The notes under the pieces are model-generated. The model was given only the letters and a program-made list of their open reading frames with translations, made no database searches and was not told the origin of the DNA. Below, piece after piece: positions 1 to 58,035 of a stretch of 64,000 nt of DNA (its first letter is position 1; each line of letters begins with the position of its first letter). The stretch is from Sipunculus nudus (Eukaryota > Annelida > Sipuncula > Golfingiida > Sipunculidae): the NCBI GenBank assembly GCA_026874595.1, contig CM049309.1, forward strand, positions 52,860,079 to 52,924,078. Direction: 5' to 3'. The position numbers and the translations under genes are program-made.

Positions 1-1093
1 ATTAATTACACGGCCCTGGGGATCTGGGGTAATTCACGTTATAAAGTTCTGTATGTCCTTTCACTTTCAGGTCCAGAATGCCTATTCCTCTTGTGATTTA
101 AAGTAACCAACCCCCTAAAAAATATTATCCAGAGAATTTAACCCTTTTGAAATTGTGTTTGAAAATTGAAGTTTATACCTTAAATGGCATTAAAATCAAA
201 ATCAGACTCCCATTCTGTTCTTCTTTTGACAGCCATTTCATGCATTTATTGTACTCATTAGTCATTAATTTTAAAACAAATTGAATTTATTAGATATGTA
301 TTAAATACATTAAATTTAATAATAAAACATTAATCTCTTTAGGTAACATTAATAAAAAAATACCTTTACTGCTGTATCCGGAAAGTATATTTTTATTCAG
401 TGGAAGGTTATTTAAGAAATAATGTTAAGACACTACAAAAGAACTTTGATTGATTTCTTAAAATAAAGTAAGCTTATCTGTTGATTTAGATATTAATATA
501 TCATGGACATTTTGTTGTTGTTGTAAAACCATGATAAAGATTCTTATAATGTGATTTTGAAATGATTTCTTTTGAGGAGTATACTGTATCCATGATCTAG
601 TTATCAAGTATCTAGGGCTTTTTGTAAGGGAAATGAGAAGCTTGGTTTGTCTGTGCTATGTGTGAATGATAAGTCTGAGGTAACTATATTTTTTTTATTT
701 GTGTGAAGGGCACAACCGGTCAGCTTCATAATAACAAATTACTCTCAAGCTTTGCTGTAATTACATCAGATCCCGACCTTGCATCTAGATAACAGTATAT
801 ACCTTAATGGCTAAAATAGTGACCTGGCAGAAAAAGAAAACAAAGTAACTTGCACATTTATCACATCTCTTGTGATTTAATCTTTTTTTGGACTTTATTG
901 TTTCAGAGATACAGCAAGCTGGAAAACTGGTTATTTTTAAACTGGTTATACTGATGTAAGAATGTGTTTTTTCCTGTTATGATTAATAATGCAGCAGGTC
1001 CGAAGTGATGACTTAATAAAGAGACCACAGGGTAGAGAGGTACTTTGCTGCAAAAGGCTTGTATGGGTGTCATTAGGTATTGTGCTTTTTCAG
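1..1093 (+). other. Partial intron upstream of Ig3 exon
   Basis: AT-rich sequence with no recognisable coding segment. It ends in the 3' splice site GTGCTTTTTCAG. The next exon enters in phase 1, so the unseen upstream exon must end with a single codon base. Vertebrate LAR genes carry small alternative exons near Ig2/Ig3; I could not identify one here. Confidence 0.7.
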
Positions 1094-45694
<44,601 letters not shown>

Positions 45695-48570
45695 GGGGTG
45701 GCCTCTATAACTATGCAGCGGATGTAGGCTCCAAAGATAAGAGGGACCTGGTGACTTCTCCTGGCCAATGATTATTGTATCGCTTCTTGTATGTAGCACA
45801 AACTGGCGGGCCCTCTGGTGGGAGCCTGTGACACCAACTTAGTAATAATCTACAGGGGGCGGGGTATATAGTATGCACTGTGTGGGGTACGAGTGTTTTC
45901 TGCTAGGAGATACAAATATTGTTCTGGCTTCCTGTATATCAGAGAGCATGTATGTGGCCAATGACTAGTCTTGAGAATATCATATACCATATGTTCATCA
46001 CTATATATATCTTTTTATTTTACCTGAGGCTATCTAGAGTCTTGTTATATGTTGGACATAATCTGCTGGCACTAAGGTAGTCCTTGGCACCTTGTGTCAG
46101 CAGAGAAGTCACTTTTAATATATTTCTAAGTTTACCTTAGTGTTAATAAAAATGGTAGAAATCTGAAACTTGATGATATGTATGTAAAAGGTTGGTTAAA
46201 CATAATGATAGCATACCAAAATTTGTGAATATCCTTTTGAAGTAGTGACAGGACAGGGTGTACCATTGTAACACACTGTTTATAGTTTGATTCGTGCCAA
46301 AGATAAGCTTTATTGAGCACTAGAATTTCTCATAATAGCACCTGGACTTTTAATATGGAGACCGTTCAGAAAGCCTGTACAAACATAGATCTTATTCAGA
46401 CCATAATGCGCTGATTGTGAAGCATAAGAAATTGGATGTATTTTAATATGCCATAGAAACTCAATTATATCTTCACCTAATCTTATTGTTAGATGACCTC
46501 ACACCCTTCCATCTGTATATACTCCTCTGGGACTATAGGTCATTTGTTTTACAGGGTTGGCGGGTCCTATAACGCCGCCGCCTCTCCCTGCGTTGTTCTT
46601 TTACTGTGTATGTTGAGGGAGTGGCATATATCAAGGTCTTGTACTTCCTATTTGTGATTGATATTTTTATCATCCTGTCTCCTCTTGGTCAGTCTATTTG
46701 ATATGTTTGTTATATAATACTTATATATAAAGCAATATATATATATGTATAAAAAAATATACAACTATTTCTACAGCAGTGTTTATCTTAGATGAATTTG
46801 AGCATGAATTTTTGTGAAGATTTGCCTTTAATAGTGTTCACAGCTAGGCTGATAAGCTTCATTCACGGCTGGCTGTCATATCACTACTAGTTTTTTTTTT
46901 TTTTTTGGGGGGGTGGGGGGAAGGGAGGCAATGATTAGACCATCATATTGATGTATCGTTACCATGGTTTCATGAGTACTTTTAATTATCTAGATTTGGT
47001 ATGGATGATTTTTTTTTATCTGCCTACACTGCTCTGTCATCATGATGCCGAGCTTCTCCTATCAGTCTTTGGCTTTAGCTGTGTGGGAATTATATTTAAT
47101 ATTTTGGCAGCAACTGATTGAGTTCTTCATTTTAGTCTATTTATTAATTAATACTGGTCCGCGTCCACTGCAGACCCAAATGTTTTTTACCATTGCGCTT
47201 CAGTGTCATTATTTCTGTCATGAACAGTTATGAATGTGGGGAGCTGAGGTTAATGATACGGACAGGAGTGATGAAGGCATGGCCTGAGCAGACGTTTAGG
47301 AAGGAAAGATACCTTCAGATGATGCTGATATCAAGAAAAAACCAGTACCTTCAGAATTACATGTCAAAGTTAAGAAAACCAGGAGTTCCAGAGTTTTAAC
47401 ATACAATAAACCATTGCTGATGGACTGAGTAGTTTTTCAAAGTTACTTGTTTAAATATGAGTAAAATAGATGAAGTCACCTCTTAGAGTTGGCTTTATAA
47501 AATTATGAAAGGTTACATGTGATACTAAAGGAAACCAGTGTTTCAGGTTAATGTGGAGAAACCAGAAATAGCTTCAACAGACATGTAATATGTTGGTTTT
47601 CCTTTACTTTCTGACAATTGTACTGACCATACATGCCTGAGGTTTTCTCAAATTAGTTTTATTAGAGATTTAAACAAGATCATGTACTGCACTCTTATTT
47701 GTTAAAATATAGCTACAAAACCTCCATTTGTTAATATAAATGTGCACTGTCATGATTAATTTAGAAAGTTGTTACTGGCTCTTTGTTTATGGGTAAAATT
47801 GGAAAGGTGATAATATTTCCGATGTGTAATCACTGTTGGTAAATAAGAACTCAAAAATTGAGTCTTACAGATTGTCGGTGCAGCACAAAGTAGTAACACC
47901 ATCTGCCACCAGGTGGCACAAGGTGTAGCAGGCTCTGGCGGGGGTGGAGCACAAGTTATTGTTGAAGACATATCAGTTGAAAATTCTATGTGGAGTGGTA
48001 AGAACAAGTGAAGGTATGAAACCTTGTTATGAAATTATAAAAACGAGATGTTAAACTGTGTGTAGTGAGATGCACACTTATTATGAAACAAAAATATATA
48101 TAATAACTGATGGTATGGTATGGCTTTAAGATAATGTACTGTATTGAAATTTGACTAGATCTGTATTGATGAGCATACTGTGGTTATTTTCCATGAGGGG
48201 CCATTTAAATTCTTTATATGTTTTATCAGGATAAATATTAAAAATGTTGCACGCCCTGATTCTTCAGTAAATGTTTTTACTTTATTTATTGAAATGGTCT
48301 TCTGTATCAGGGAAACAAACGTATGTAAATTAAATGAAAAAAGCTTGGACAGATGACCTTAAACTAGCTGTTCTGCCATGCCTAATGGACAGTTTCTGCT
48401 GAATGCTCCAGAACGGATTATTTTATCAGCTGTTAGTATGCAGGCCATTTCTTTCATAGGGATTTTGTGTTGTTTAGTACATATTGTATAAAATCCATAT
48501 ATTATGTCTTGTACATGGTATGTGTTATGTATAAAAATACTGCCAATAAAGTTTTGTATGAATGATCTGT
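45695..48570 (+). other. Lar: Probable Lar 3'UTR (2.9 kb)
   Basis: AT-rich non-coding sequence after the stop. AATAAA at 48545-48550 followed by TTTTGTATG and a T/G-rich stretch is the best poly(A) site; earlier AATAAA strings at 46145 and 47405 could give shorter forms. It contains a poly-T/poly-G tract at 46891-46920. Confidence 0.55.
48545..48550 (+). terminator. Candidate poly(A) signal AATAAA of Lar
   Basis: CCAATAAAGTTTTGTATG, with GU/U-rich sequence (TCTGTTTTCTGCTGTTCTG) 20-35 bases downstream, a typical arrangement. The end of the transcript is inferred. Confidence 0.5.
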
Positions 48571-50391
48571 TTTCTGCTGTTCTGATTCCATTCACCCATG
48601 TGGGATAAGTGTATAACATTCAATATGTACCCCTAAATATATTATGCATATAAGCAGGGGCTTGAAATAACGCCCGTCTTAGACATGCAAACATAGCACA
48701 GAAAGGCATTTTTCATTTTGTACCAATCAATTGGAAAGATGTTTTCCACATTAGTAGCTGATAAGTAGTAACATACATGACACAAAAACGAAATATTTTA
48801 CAGGTGGTGTTCAACTGACCCCTATATTTCTTATATATTCAGATTATTCCCAAAAAAATCAAAATGGTCTATTATTTATACTTTCTGGTATTTAAATATA
48901 GGTATATCTCCTATATTTTCCGTTTTTTTTCACTGCACAATTGTGTTTCTGATATAACAGTGTTACTATTGAAACAATTCAGTTCTTTTTGCATGCAAAT
49001 GTGCATGTAGGATAGCTTTTAAGGTGGTAGAATCTGGGTTAACACAGTGGAGTGTGACTGGAAGTTTCATATGATGGTATGACGTATCTACAAGGGAAAG
49101 GAAAATTTTACTGCGAAAAGACAAACCTGTATCTATGCCTTTCTGTTGGAAAGGTGAAAATTTCAAAGTTTAACGACCCCGATATAAGTATCAAGAGACT
49201 ATTTCATATGAATACATCCATATTAAATTAGTAAAATGAATAATTCCTAAAGGCAGAGAGATGCGTTATAACTGACACTTCATGAAGATTAAAATTTATA
49301 ACCTTTTAAAAATTGAAACTTAATTAACTTTACCACTTAGATGATAGACCTCTGTCATTATGTAGGAGAATCCTTGAATTTTTTTATGACTGTGTAAAAG
49401 TTTAAATTTATTTATAATTCTGTTATGATGTTAAAAATATGGAATGATATTTCCAACTGCCAACCAGGTAAATTACATGACAACATTATCTGTAATCTTA
49501 TTACTTTTTAAGTATCCATGTCCAATTTTTCATTTAATGATTTTGTAGTGCATTATCCTTCAGCCATAATAAAATGGGGGCAATCTGGTACAGATATTTA
49601 CACATTAAGTCTCTTAGGTTCTATCAGTTCTCCTCCAGTTCTCTTCAATTGGAGCCGTTGAATTTTAAGGACATTCTGTGAAGGAGTGTACAGTGATACC
49701 TTAGGCTTGCCTGCGCTGCCTCCGACTTCCTAAGTTCTCCCCATCTATACCTTGTGTTTGATTTTGAAAAATATTTGACAAACTGGCATATGTAACCAGG
49801 AAATCACAACATAAAATGTGAAAGATAAAGACGGAAGTTATTTTAAATGAAACAAGATGTGAATCACCATTTCACCACAAAGGCTAGCATCCAATAAAAG
49901 TAAATTCAGTATTTTGCATGGCTGACAGTTAGTTTAATTTTAAACAATTACTTCATCTGAGGATGGCTGCTCAGCTGCTGTTGTGAAAGTAGCATTTCCA
50001 GCACAATACACACTGTAACTTCCAAGGCTGCAGCTGAATTAGTCAGCAGAGACTGAAGCTGGAAGCCACAGACTGGCTGTAAAAACCAGTGTAGGGCATA
50101 TTATTGAGCTACAGCCAGTGACTCATGCCAGTAAAACATCACTGTGTCTGTAATATGCATCTACATTTGCTCAGTATGAATAACTCTTCAATGTGAAGGT
50201 TTCTGCATGGTCCTGTGTGAATTGTATGTTCCAGTTACTCCTAACACAAATCTTACCCATCAGCGTTTAATACACAGCTCTCACAGAGCACACATCTCCA
50301 CCAAGAGGTCATTATACTTCATAAATATTGCCACTACCCATGTAAATTAGCTGCTATCGATGTGATCTCCATGTGTACATACATACATACT

Positions 50392-50437
<46 letters not shown>

Positions 50438-50548
50438 GAGAGACAACAGTGGATTAGAGTGAGAAGAGAGAGCAGGAAAAAGGGTTAAAATGTGAAAAAG
50501 ATATGGATAGACATCAGACAGACAGACAGTCAGACACACATAAAGTGA

Positions 50549-50714
50549 AACCTCGTTGTGTCGAAATGACCCTCAGAAAACTTCGACACATTGGAGGTTC
50601 GACACAAGTGGGTTTTATTTGGCAATAATTTAACTAACGTTGTCCAGAATAGCAAGTCTGTAACTTCGACATAAGTGGGTTATTTGACTTAAACGAGTTC
50701 GACACAAAGAGGTT
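50549..50714. mobile_element. 166-bp MITE with TTCGACACA motifs
   Basis: AACCTCGTTGTGTCGAA (50549-50565) and TTCGACACAAAGAGGTT (50698-50714) are inverted with one mismatch in 17. Related TTCGACAYA strings lie inside. Confidence 0.8.
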
Positions 50715-51439
50715 ACACTGTGTATATATAACCATGGGGCAGGATGTTAATCATGTTCCCAGTTTGGTGGGAAGGAGAGGTAGAGGGTTTCAACCAGTGG
50801 GGACATACCACATTATATCCTTACCTCCCCTCCCCCTTACCACATATACACACATTTTTACAAAAAAAAAGGGGAAAAGTTGATCTATGGATCAAATCTA
50901 GGATGTCTCCTGCCTGATGTGGGAATATTTAGAAAACTTAATTTTAGCATTATCGCCACTGTGACCTTGCAAACGCATCAAGGTCATCTATGTTTGAACT
51001 TGACCTAGCCCTTGATAAGTTGCATCAATGCTGTAAGTTTCGTGACTGTACCTCAAATTTTCTTTTTGATTTATTGTGTTAACAAATGTGTGACGGACAG
51101 CCAGACAGACGGACGCTCACCATTTCTATATCCAACGCCTACAGTGCCTAAAAGTTAATTTCTTCATAAAATTAAGCACCGATTTAATCCATATATTATG
51201 AGATATTAACAATGTTTATCAAAGAATGAGCAATAATAAAGGTTCAACACAAACAAACTGCTACATCTGTAACAAAAATTAGAATTTTTCATTGTTTTTC
51301 CTTTCCTCCATTAACAAACAAACATATTTAAAAAACCCATTAATTCTTTCAATCTCCTTCACTATTTTTGTAAACAATTATTATCATCTCATTGTAAATG
51401 TATCAAACATGTTCAATCATCCATATTTATATATACTTT

Positions 51440-51606
51440 CTTATACCAAATGTTTGCAGGTGGCTGTTGTGTCAGCGGAAAAAAAATCCTTACAACAGTC
51501 TCCTGACATAGTAAAAACGAAAAGATAAACAATTGAATATACAATATATGGATATGTACAATTTTATGTCGAATAAACTTCTTCTTCTTCTTCTTCTTCT
51601 TCTTCT
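51440..51606 (+). mobile_element. Possible 3' end of a LINE with (CTT)n tail
   Basis: ATGTCGAATAAACTTCTT runs into about nine CTT repeats. A 3' AATAAA followed by a short simple-repeat tail is typical of truncated non-LTR retrotransposons. No reverse transcriptase sequence is present. Confidence 0.4.
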
Positions 51607-51856
51607 AATTAGCTTTAAAGAGGTCTGTCTGATCCCTATTACTTTCATTAAATTATTAGGGTAGTTTATTCAACTGGAACTGTGGAACTTCAGATTTTAC
51701 ATCAGTACAAAAGTTCAGAAATGCCTGTTATCCATACAAATCTATATAACCTGGATGCAATGGCTACCTTCTTATGATATACTAAACTAGATATAATGTA
51801 TCTTCATTATTATTCCTGTGATTTCAAAGTAAAACTAGAATATGGGTAGTCGACAT

Positions 51857-52962
51857 TTATCCGCCAAAATCAGAGTGGAACTGGTGAAGTGAGGCATGGA
51901 TTGAGTGGCAAGGGGAAATAGAGTGAAGTGTTGCATATTAGCATGGATTTCTGCGGCCGAAATGTGTATGTAGGTTGCGTCACCTACCACAAAATCCAGA
52001 AAGCTGTCCAAGTTGTATACATATGCAAAATTTAAGGCAGATAAGTCAAACCACTACATATATACGAGTGATTTTAGCTTGGGCAGACAAACAGACGAAC
52101 GCTGTGCATGAGTGGTTGCAGGTAGCGCCACCTGTTTTGCGTATGATAAAGAGCTATGTGAGATCTATACACATGCAAATTTTTTGGCCCAATCGGTCAA
52201 ACGGTTCCTGAGATATGAGATTGGATGTCTGCAGCGTAAACTAAAATGTAGGTGGCGCCACCTGTCATAAAATCAAGAGAGCTGTCCAGGATGTATAAGA
52301 CTGCAAAATTTAAGGCAGATATGTCAAAGCACTGCCGAGATATGAGTGATTTTATCCCACGGCAGACAAACAGGGACGCTGTGCAAAAATGGCTGCAGGT
52401 TTGCGCCACATGCGTATGATAAAGAGCTATGTGAGATCTATACACATGCAAAATTCTGGCCCAATTGGTCAAACGGTTCCCTGAGATTGAGCTTGGATGT
52501 CTGCAGCCTAAACGTGAATGTAGGTGGCGCCACCTGTCATAAAATTAAGAAAGCTATCCAGGATGTATACGCATGCCGAATTTCAGGTGAATTAGTCAAA
52601 CCACTGCAGAGATACGAGCGATTTTAACTCAAGGCAGACAAACAGATGGACACTGTGCAAACATGGTTGCAGGTGGCGCAACCATTTTTTGTGTACGTTA
52701 TAAAGCTATCCAAGGGCTACATTTGTACAAAATTTTTTTCCTGATCGGTCAAACAGTCCCAAGATATGTGGGTTTATGTGTGGAAACAGACGCACAATTG
52801 GATGCAGAGCGCAGAGGAAAGGTCAAAGGTCAAAACAAAATCTGGGTGCAGCAGTTCACGTGTGACCCGAACATAATCCCGTGTTTAGTAAAATTCCGCC
52901 CAGCGGTTAAGGAGTTCTCCGGGCACCTATGCGGCGGCGGCGAAACTGTTTTGGCGGATACA
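51857..52962. mobile_element. TIR element with tandem GGTGGCGCCACC cores, copy 1
   Basis: Ends TTATCCGCCAAAA (51857-51869) and TTTTGGCGGATACA (52949-52962), inverted. The core consists of ~280-bp tandem units with GGTGGCGCCACC palindromes, CAAACGGTTCC, and a GCGGCGGCGG tract near the right end. Outside the left end it shares CTAGAATAYGGGTAGTCGACA with copy 2. No transposase. Confidence 0.85.
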
Positions 52963-54667
52963 ATAACTCCCAATTAAACAATAAATGACATTGTATAAAA
53001 CCCTGTTCAATTTGTCATAATTTTATTCTGTATGGATATTTTTCAATACACACAAATGAACTTGAACATTTGTCTTGTCACATTTACCTTCCAGATGCAG
53101 TTAAATCAAATGGAACCCCATTCTACATCTGTGGAAGGAATGATTCTTTTACACAAAATTACATGAAAGTGTTGCGATGTTCAACTATCAACTTCTAGTA
53201 TTTCAGAATTAACCAAAAACTTCAATCATTTCGTCTTTTCTTGCACAAATTTCTCAGCTTTTTCTAACTGGAAAAATTAAATTTTTGTCTGGTGAATTTA
53301 ACAATATGTAATAAATATTTTTTTCTGCAACACTGGACCTGTGACAAAATTAAATATGCAGAAAACCTATAAAGAATGGAACATTCAAGCTGCCAATAAT
53401 GCAACTCGTTTTGAGATTATTTAGATTTGGTGTCAATTACCTCCTTAAATAATCATAAATATAAGCATATCCCATGTTGTTGAATGTTAAAATCAAATGT
53501 GAATTATGAATTATGAATAATAGTTTTGAATATGAAGAAAAATATAAATATTACAAAATATATTAAGGCATAAAATATTTATACCATAATTTGTGATAGC
53601 AGTGGAGAAAAGTAATCTTGGAGAGAAAGTTTGTCATATTTGTCAGGAGGTGGTTGGGTTGACCTGAGGAGGTTCTGGTCAGGTGACCTTATCTTTTTTT
53701 AGGAGGGATTTTCTCAGCAAATCATAGACCATTACATCTCTAATTCAGCCCTTTTCATTTTCATGTGGATCATTGTTTTTTAACATCCTAATATCATCCT
53801 CATGTACAAATGACAACAATATCTAGGTAGTTGGTTCATTTTTTTTTAATCTTATATAATTATACATGATGTTAGACAAATATGTATTCCAATATGTTTA
53901 TAACTGAGTCTGACATACATTGCACCCTGTCAATCTCTAATATAAAGAAATATGATACCTTGTATTTCATTACTACTCTGATATATTAGATAAAATATAA
54001 AATGAGTGTTTTTAGGCATGTAAATATAAAACATCATTTATATTAAAAAAACACACATCTAAAAGCTGAATCTACTGCAGTATGAACTAATAATTTTTGT
54101 TTGATATACAAACGTTTTTTCAAACATATCTGTCTATGCATCTTTTCAATATTCACAATGGTGCAGTTTCTTTACTGTGCTGCCACCGATCATCTGTATA
54201 AAGAACTAATTCACAAATTCCTCAAATAAAATTGGTATCACAGATTATGAAAATAATCAATAATTAGTATATTGATATGCACTCTAATTATAATAACGTC
54301 TTCTGTGACCAATGGTTATGCACTGCACTTCTGTTCAGACAAAGTCTTTTCCCTGACTGTGAGTGTATTTATATACTGACAGTTGTACATCAGTATATAT
54401 GTCACAGTGTAGATGGGAATCCAGTTGAATTTGGAACTCAACCAGTTAAGATAGGAATTCCCATCTCAACAGTTGAGATGGGGATATTCACTGTTATTCC
54501 CATCTCAACTAGTTGAGATGGGAATATTACAATGTACACAAGTTCACATAAGGATATCTAGAAGTCAACTAGTTCACTTTGGAATATCCTGAAATATACT
54601 AGTTTATTTCAGAATATCTGAATATTTAAGTTTATAACTAGAATACGGGTAGTCGACAAGCGACTAC

Positions 54668-56113
54668 GTGTATCCGCCAAAATCAGAGAAGGACGGGTGA
54701 AGTGAGGCATGGATTGAGTGGCAAGGGGATATAGAGTTACATATGTAAAATATTAGTATTGGATCTCTGCCACATAAACATGATTGTAGGTGGCGCCACC
54801 TGTTATTTGAACGAGAAACTATCCAAGATATATACACATGCAAAATTTCAAGTGGAAAAGTCAAACCACTGCAGAGATATGAGTGATTTTATCCCACAGC
54901 AGACAAACAGATGGACGCTGTGCAAACATGGTTGCAGGTGGCGCCACCTGTTGTTGTGTATGTTATAAAGCTATCCCAGGGCTACATTTGTGTAAAATTT
55001 TTTTCCGGATCGGTCAAACGGTTCCCGAGATATGAGCTTGGATGTCTGCAGCGTTAACATGAATGTAGGTGGCGCCACCTGTCATAAAATCAAGGAAGCT
55101 ATCTAGGATGTATACGCATGCGGAATTTTAGGTGAATTAGTCAAACCATTGCAGAGATATGAGTGATTTTAACCCCAGGCAGATGAACAAATGGACACTG
55201 TGCAAACATGGTTGCAGGTGGTGCCATCTTTTGTTGTGTATGTTATAAAGCTATCCCAGGGCTACATTTGTGTAAAATTTTTTTCCGGATCGGTCAAACG
55301 GTTCCCGAGATATATGGGTTTATGTGTGGAGCGTTAACGTGAATGTAGGTGGCGCCACCTGTCATAAAATCAAGAAAGCTATCTAGGATGTATATGCATG
55401 CCGATTTTTAGGTGAATTAGTCAAACCACTGCAGAGATATGAGTGATTTTAACCCCAGGCAGATGAACAAATGGACACCGTGCAAACATGGTTGCAGGTG
55501 GCGCCACCTTTTGTTGTGTATGTTATAAAGCTATCCCAGGGCTACATTTGTGTAAAATTTTTTTCCGGATCGGTCAAACGGTTCCCGAGATATATGGGTT
55601 TATGTGTGGAGCGTTAACGTGAATGTAGGTGGCGCCACCTGTCATAAAATTGAGAAAGCTATCTAGGATGTATATGCATGCCAAATTTTAGGTGAATTAG
55701 TCAAACCACTGCAGAGATATGAGTGATTTTAACCCCAAGCAGATGAACTGATGGACACTGTGCAAACATGGTTGCAGGTGGCGCCACCTTTTGTTGTGTA
55801 TGTTATAAAGCTATCCCAGGGCTACATTTGTGTAAAAAAATTTTCCGGATCGGTCAAACGGTTCCCGAGATATATGGGTTTATGTGTGTAAACAGACGCA
55901 CAAACGGACGCTGGGCAGAGACGAAAGGTCAGAGGTCAAGGTCACTTGGTTAGGCACCAGTTCACATGTGACCCGATAATTTGTGTAAGTTTCGGAAAAA
56001 TCTGTCCAGTAGTCTCAGAGGAGTTCTCCGGAAACGAACGCGGCGGCGGCGGCGGCGGCGGCGGAACCCGGTCAAAAACATAGTATCCGCAAAACTTCGT
56101 TTTGGCGGATACA
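54668..56113. mobile_element. TIR element with tandem GGTGGCGCCACC cores, copy 2
   Basis: Ends TGTATCCGCCAAAA (54668-54681) and TTTTGGCGGATACA (56100-56113), perfect 14-base inverted repeats. Core units of ~280 bp are shown by GGTGGCGCCACC at 54789, 55068, 55348 and 55628. A GCGGCGGCGG tract lies near the right end. A short hairpin (GTAGTCG...CGACTAC) lies just outside the left TIR. TIR plus tandem cores plus a terminal hairpin recalls Helentron-associated or bivalve 'pearl' elements; that assignment is inference. Confidence 0.87.
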
Positions 56114-56307
56114 ATTATATTGTTTATTATAAAGGGTGAATACTGCATATTTTAGATTGTGATTACAATGTGGTAATAGAAATGCTACAAGTAAAATATT
56201 ATAAAAGAGTAACTTTTTATACGTGTTCTTGTTTGTTACTTTCAGAAATACATTTCCTTGTCTGTTTAATTCCCTCATTTATACATAGATTATCAGACAA
56301 AAAAAAT

Positions 56308-56613
56308 AAGGTTTGGTTCTCAGGCACTTATTTTCATAAATAAATGGGGACGGGCAGTTCTTTTTTTTTTTTTTGTTTCAATAAAAATGTCAAATGATCA
56401 GGGAAAATCATGATAATAACAGATTCATTTTGCTACACAAGAAAAGCACTACATAATAAAGGAAATTTTATCAAAACTGTATGATTTTATCTACTTAAGA
56501 GAAATCTCAGAGTGGCTGGAGCTCATAATTGGTAAGTTTTTATTGAAAATCAAAATAACAATTTTGATGCGGGGGTTTAAAATTGACACAGGAAGTGCCT
56601 GAGAACAATATCT
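56308..56613. mobile_element. 306-bp MITE (GGTTCTCAGGCACTT ends)
   Basis: TTGGTTCTCAGGCACTT on the left and AAGTGCCTGAGAACAAT on the right form inverted ends. Same family as the short fold-back at 18366-18438. Lies within the 3.1-kb long-TIR element. Confidence 0.75.
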
Positions 56614-57599
56614 TTTATTTTATTGGCCTTATCTGTAACTTTGCAGTTACTCAGTGTTCTGAGGCTGGCCCTGTACTATCACCACGGCATTAAATTACAT
56701 GATAATTCTCAACTTGTAGTGAGCATTAAACATACCTATAAATGTGTCTTATGTTATTCATCTCATGTCATAAAACCATGTAACTGACATATTTGTTATG
56801 ACTTTGCAACTTGTATGCTTAAAAACGGAACTGGATGAAGGACAGGGTTATCAGCATTTACTATAAACTTTGCTATTTTGAAAGGCTCTTTTGTAATTTT
56901 CAAATTCGGTAAGTATGAGCTTGGGAAAACAAAAACAAGCCGTGTAGGTTAAAACAAGCATTTTAGACCATGCATTATGTGGCCAGTTTAAAACTTGCAT
57001 ATCATTAGGACAGGAAGATATGATGTCCCCATGGAATCTTTCACGTTTCGTGAGTACTGGACACTTATTTATATTAGTGTTGCGAGTTCAATGCACTTGT
57101 TGGAGCCTCTTTAACATATATTCAAATTTTCTTGTGTACACTCAAAAGGATAGGGAAAAAATATATCTTAACAATAGGGTTGAGTTATTCTTAAGCAGAC
57201 TAGTGTATTTCAGGATTTTTTTTGAGGATATTTTTAAATAAACTGTTTCATTTGGTAACATCTAAACTAAAATATTCAGATATTCTCAAGTAAACTAGTG
57301 TATTTAAGGATATCCAAAAGTGAACTTGTTGACTTATGGATATCCAAATGTGAACAAGTGTACATTGGAATATTCCCATCTCAACTAGTTGAGAAGGAAA
57401 TAACAGTGTCTATTCATATCTAAACTAGTTGAGATGGGAATTCCAATCTGAACTAGTTGAGTTCCGAACTCAACTAGATTCCCATCTACACTGTGACATA
57501 TACATATATATATATATATATATATTGCAATCGTCACATTGCAGTTTTTCACTGTGTACCAGATCTCCTCTTATGTCACTGCTGCTTTGCAGAGCAAGA

Positions 57600-57765
57600 T
57601 TTTCTTGGTTCAAACATCAGGGTGCACACTGCACACAGAGAAAAGAAATGTAATCAGACCAATGAGAGCACGGTATCACATTGCACATCCAGCTCCCTGA
57701 TTAAACAAGTGACACCTGCTCTTTCATTGGTCAGGTTCTTGGCCCTGTGCCAGAACGGTGTTATC
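57600..57765. mobile_element. MITE related to 34575-34707, copy 2
   Basis: AATCAGACCAATGAGAGCAC...TATCAC on the left faces GTGACA...TCATTGGTCAGGTTC and CTTGGCCCTGTGCCAG on the right. CTTGGCCCTGTGCCAG is identical to copy 1. The left end is more decayed. Confidence 0.65.
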
Positions 57766-58035
57766 AGACAAAGGAGAATGGATATATATATATATATATA
57801 TATATGTACATATACACACACATGCATATAAGTATGATGTATAATTCATAATGCAGCAACCTTTATAAATCACGGCAGTGAAAGCAATCATATATACAGC
57901 ATAAAATATACACCAATTAGTAGTAGCCAGTTAATTTGCTCAGCCCCTCAAATCCCATAAAACTGGTTATATATCTATAAAATAAACACTTAAAAAAATT
58001 GTCATTTCTTTGTACAACATGACATGCATGTAAAC

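Larger units (their letters stand above)
48571..51830. other. Intergenic, sparse repeats
   Basis: No coding gene recognised. Contains a TA tract with flanking CATA repeats (50375-50435), a TIR element (50549-50714), a diverged tandem-core fragment (about 50940-51130, with GACGGACAGCCAGACAGACG) and a LINE-like tail (about 51440-51606). Confidence 0.6.
54391..57507. mobile_element. 3.1-kb element with ~229-bp terminal inverted repeats
   Basis: 54401-54628 matches the reverse complement of 57270-57497 almost throughout. Shared phrases in inverted orientation: GTCACAGTGTAGATGGGAAT, TCAACTAGTTGAGATGGGAA, AGAATATCTGAATATTT. The arms are themselves built of repeated palindromes (CTCAACTAGTTGAG). 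The interior holds two smaller elements (54668-56113 and 56308-56613) and no transposase. Fold-back or long-TIR DNA transposon; family unknown. Confidence 0.85.

Noticed and set aside
57020-57241. 73-codon open frame inside the 3.1-kb TIR element as a transposase remnant
   Set aside because: No transposase or other domain signature visible; too short.
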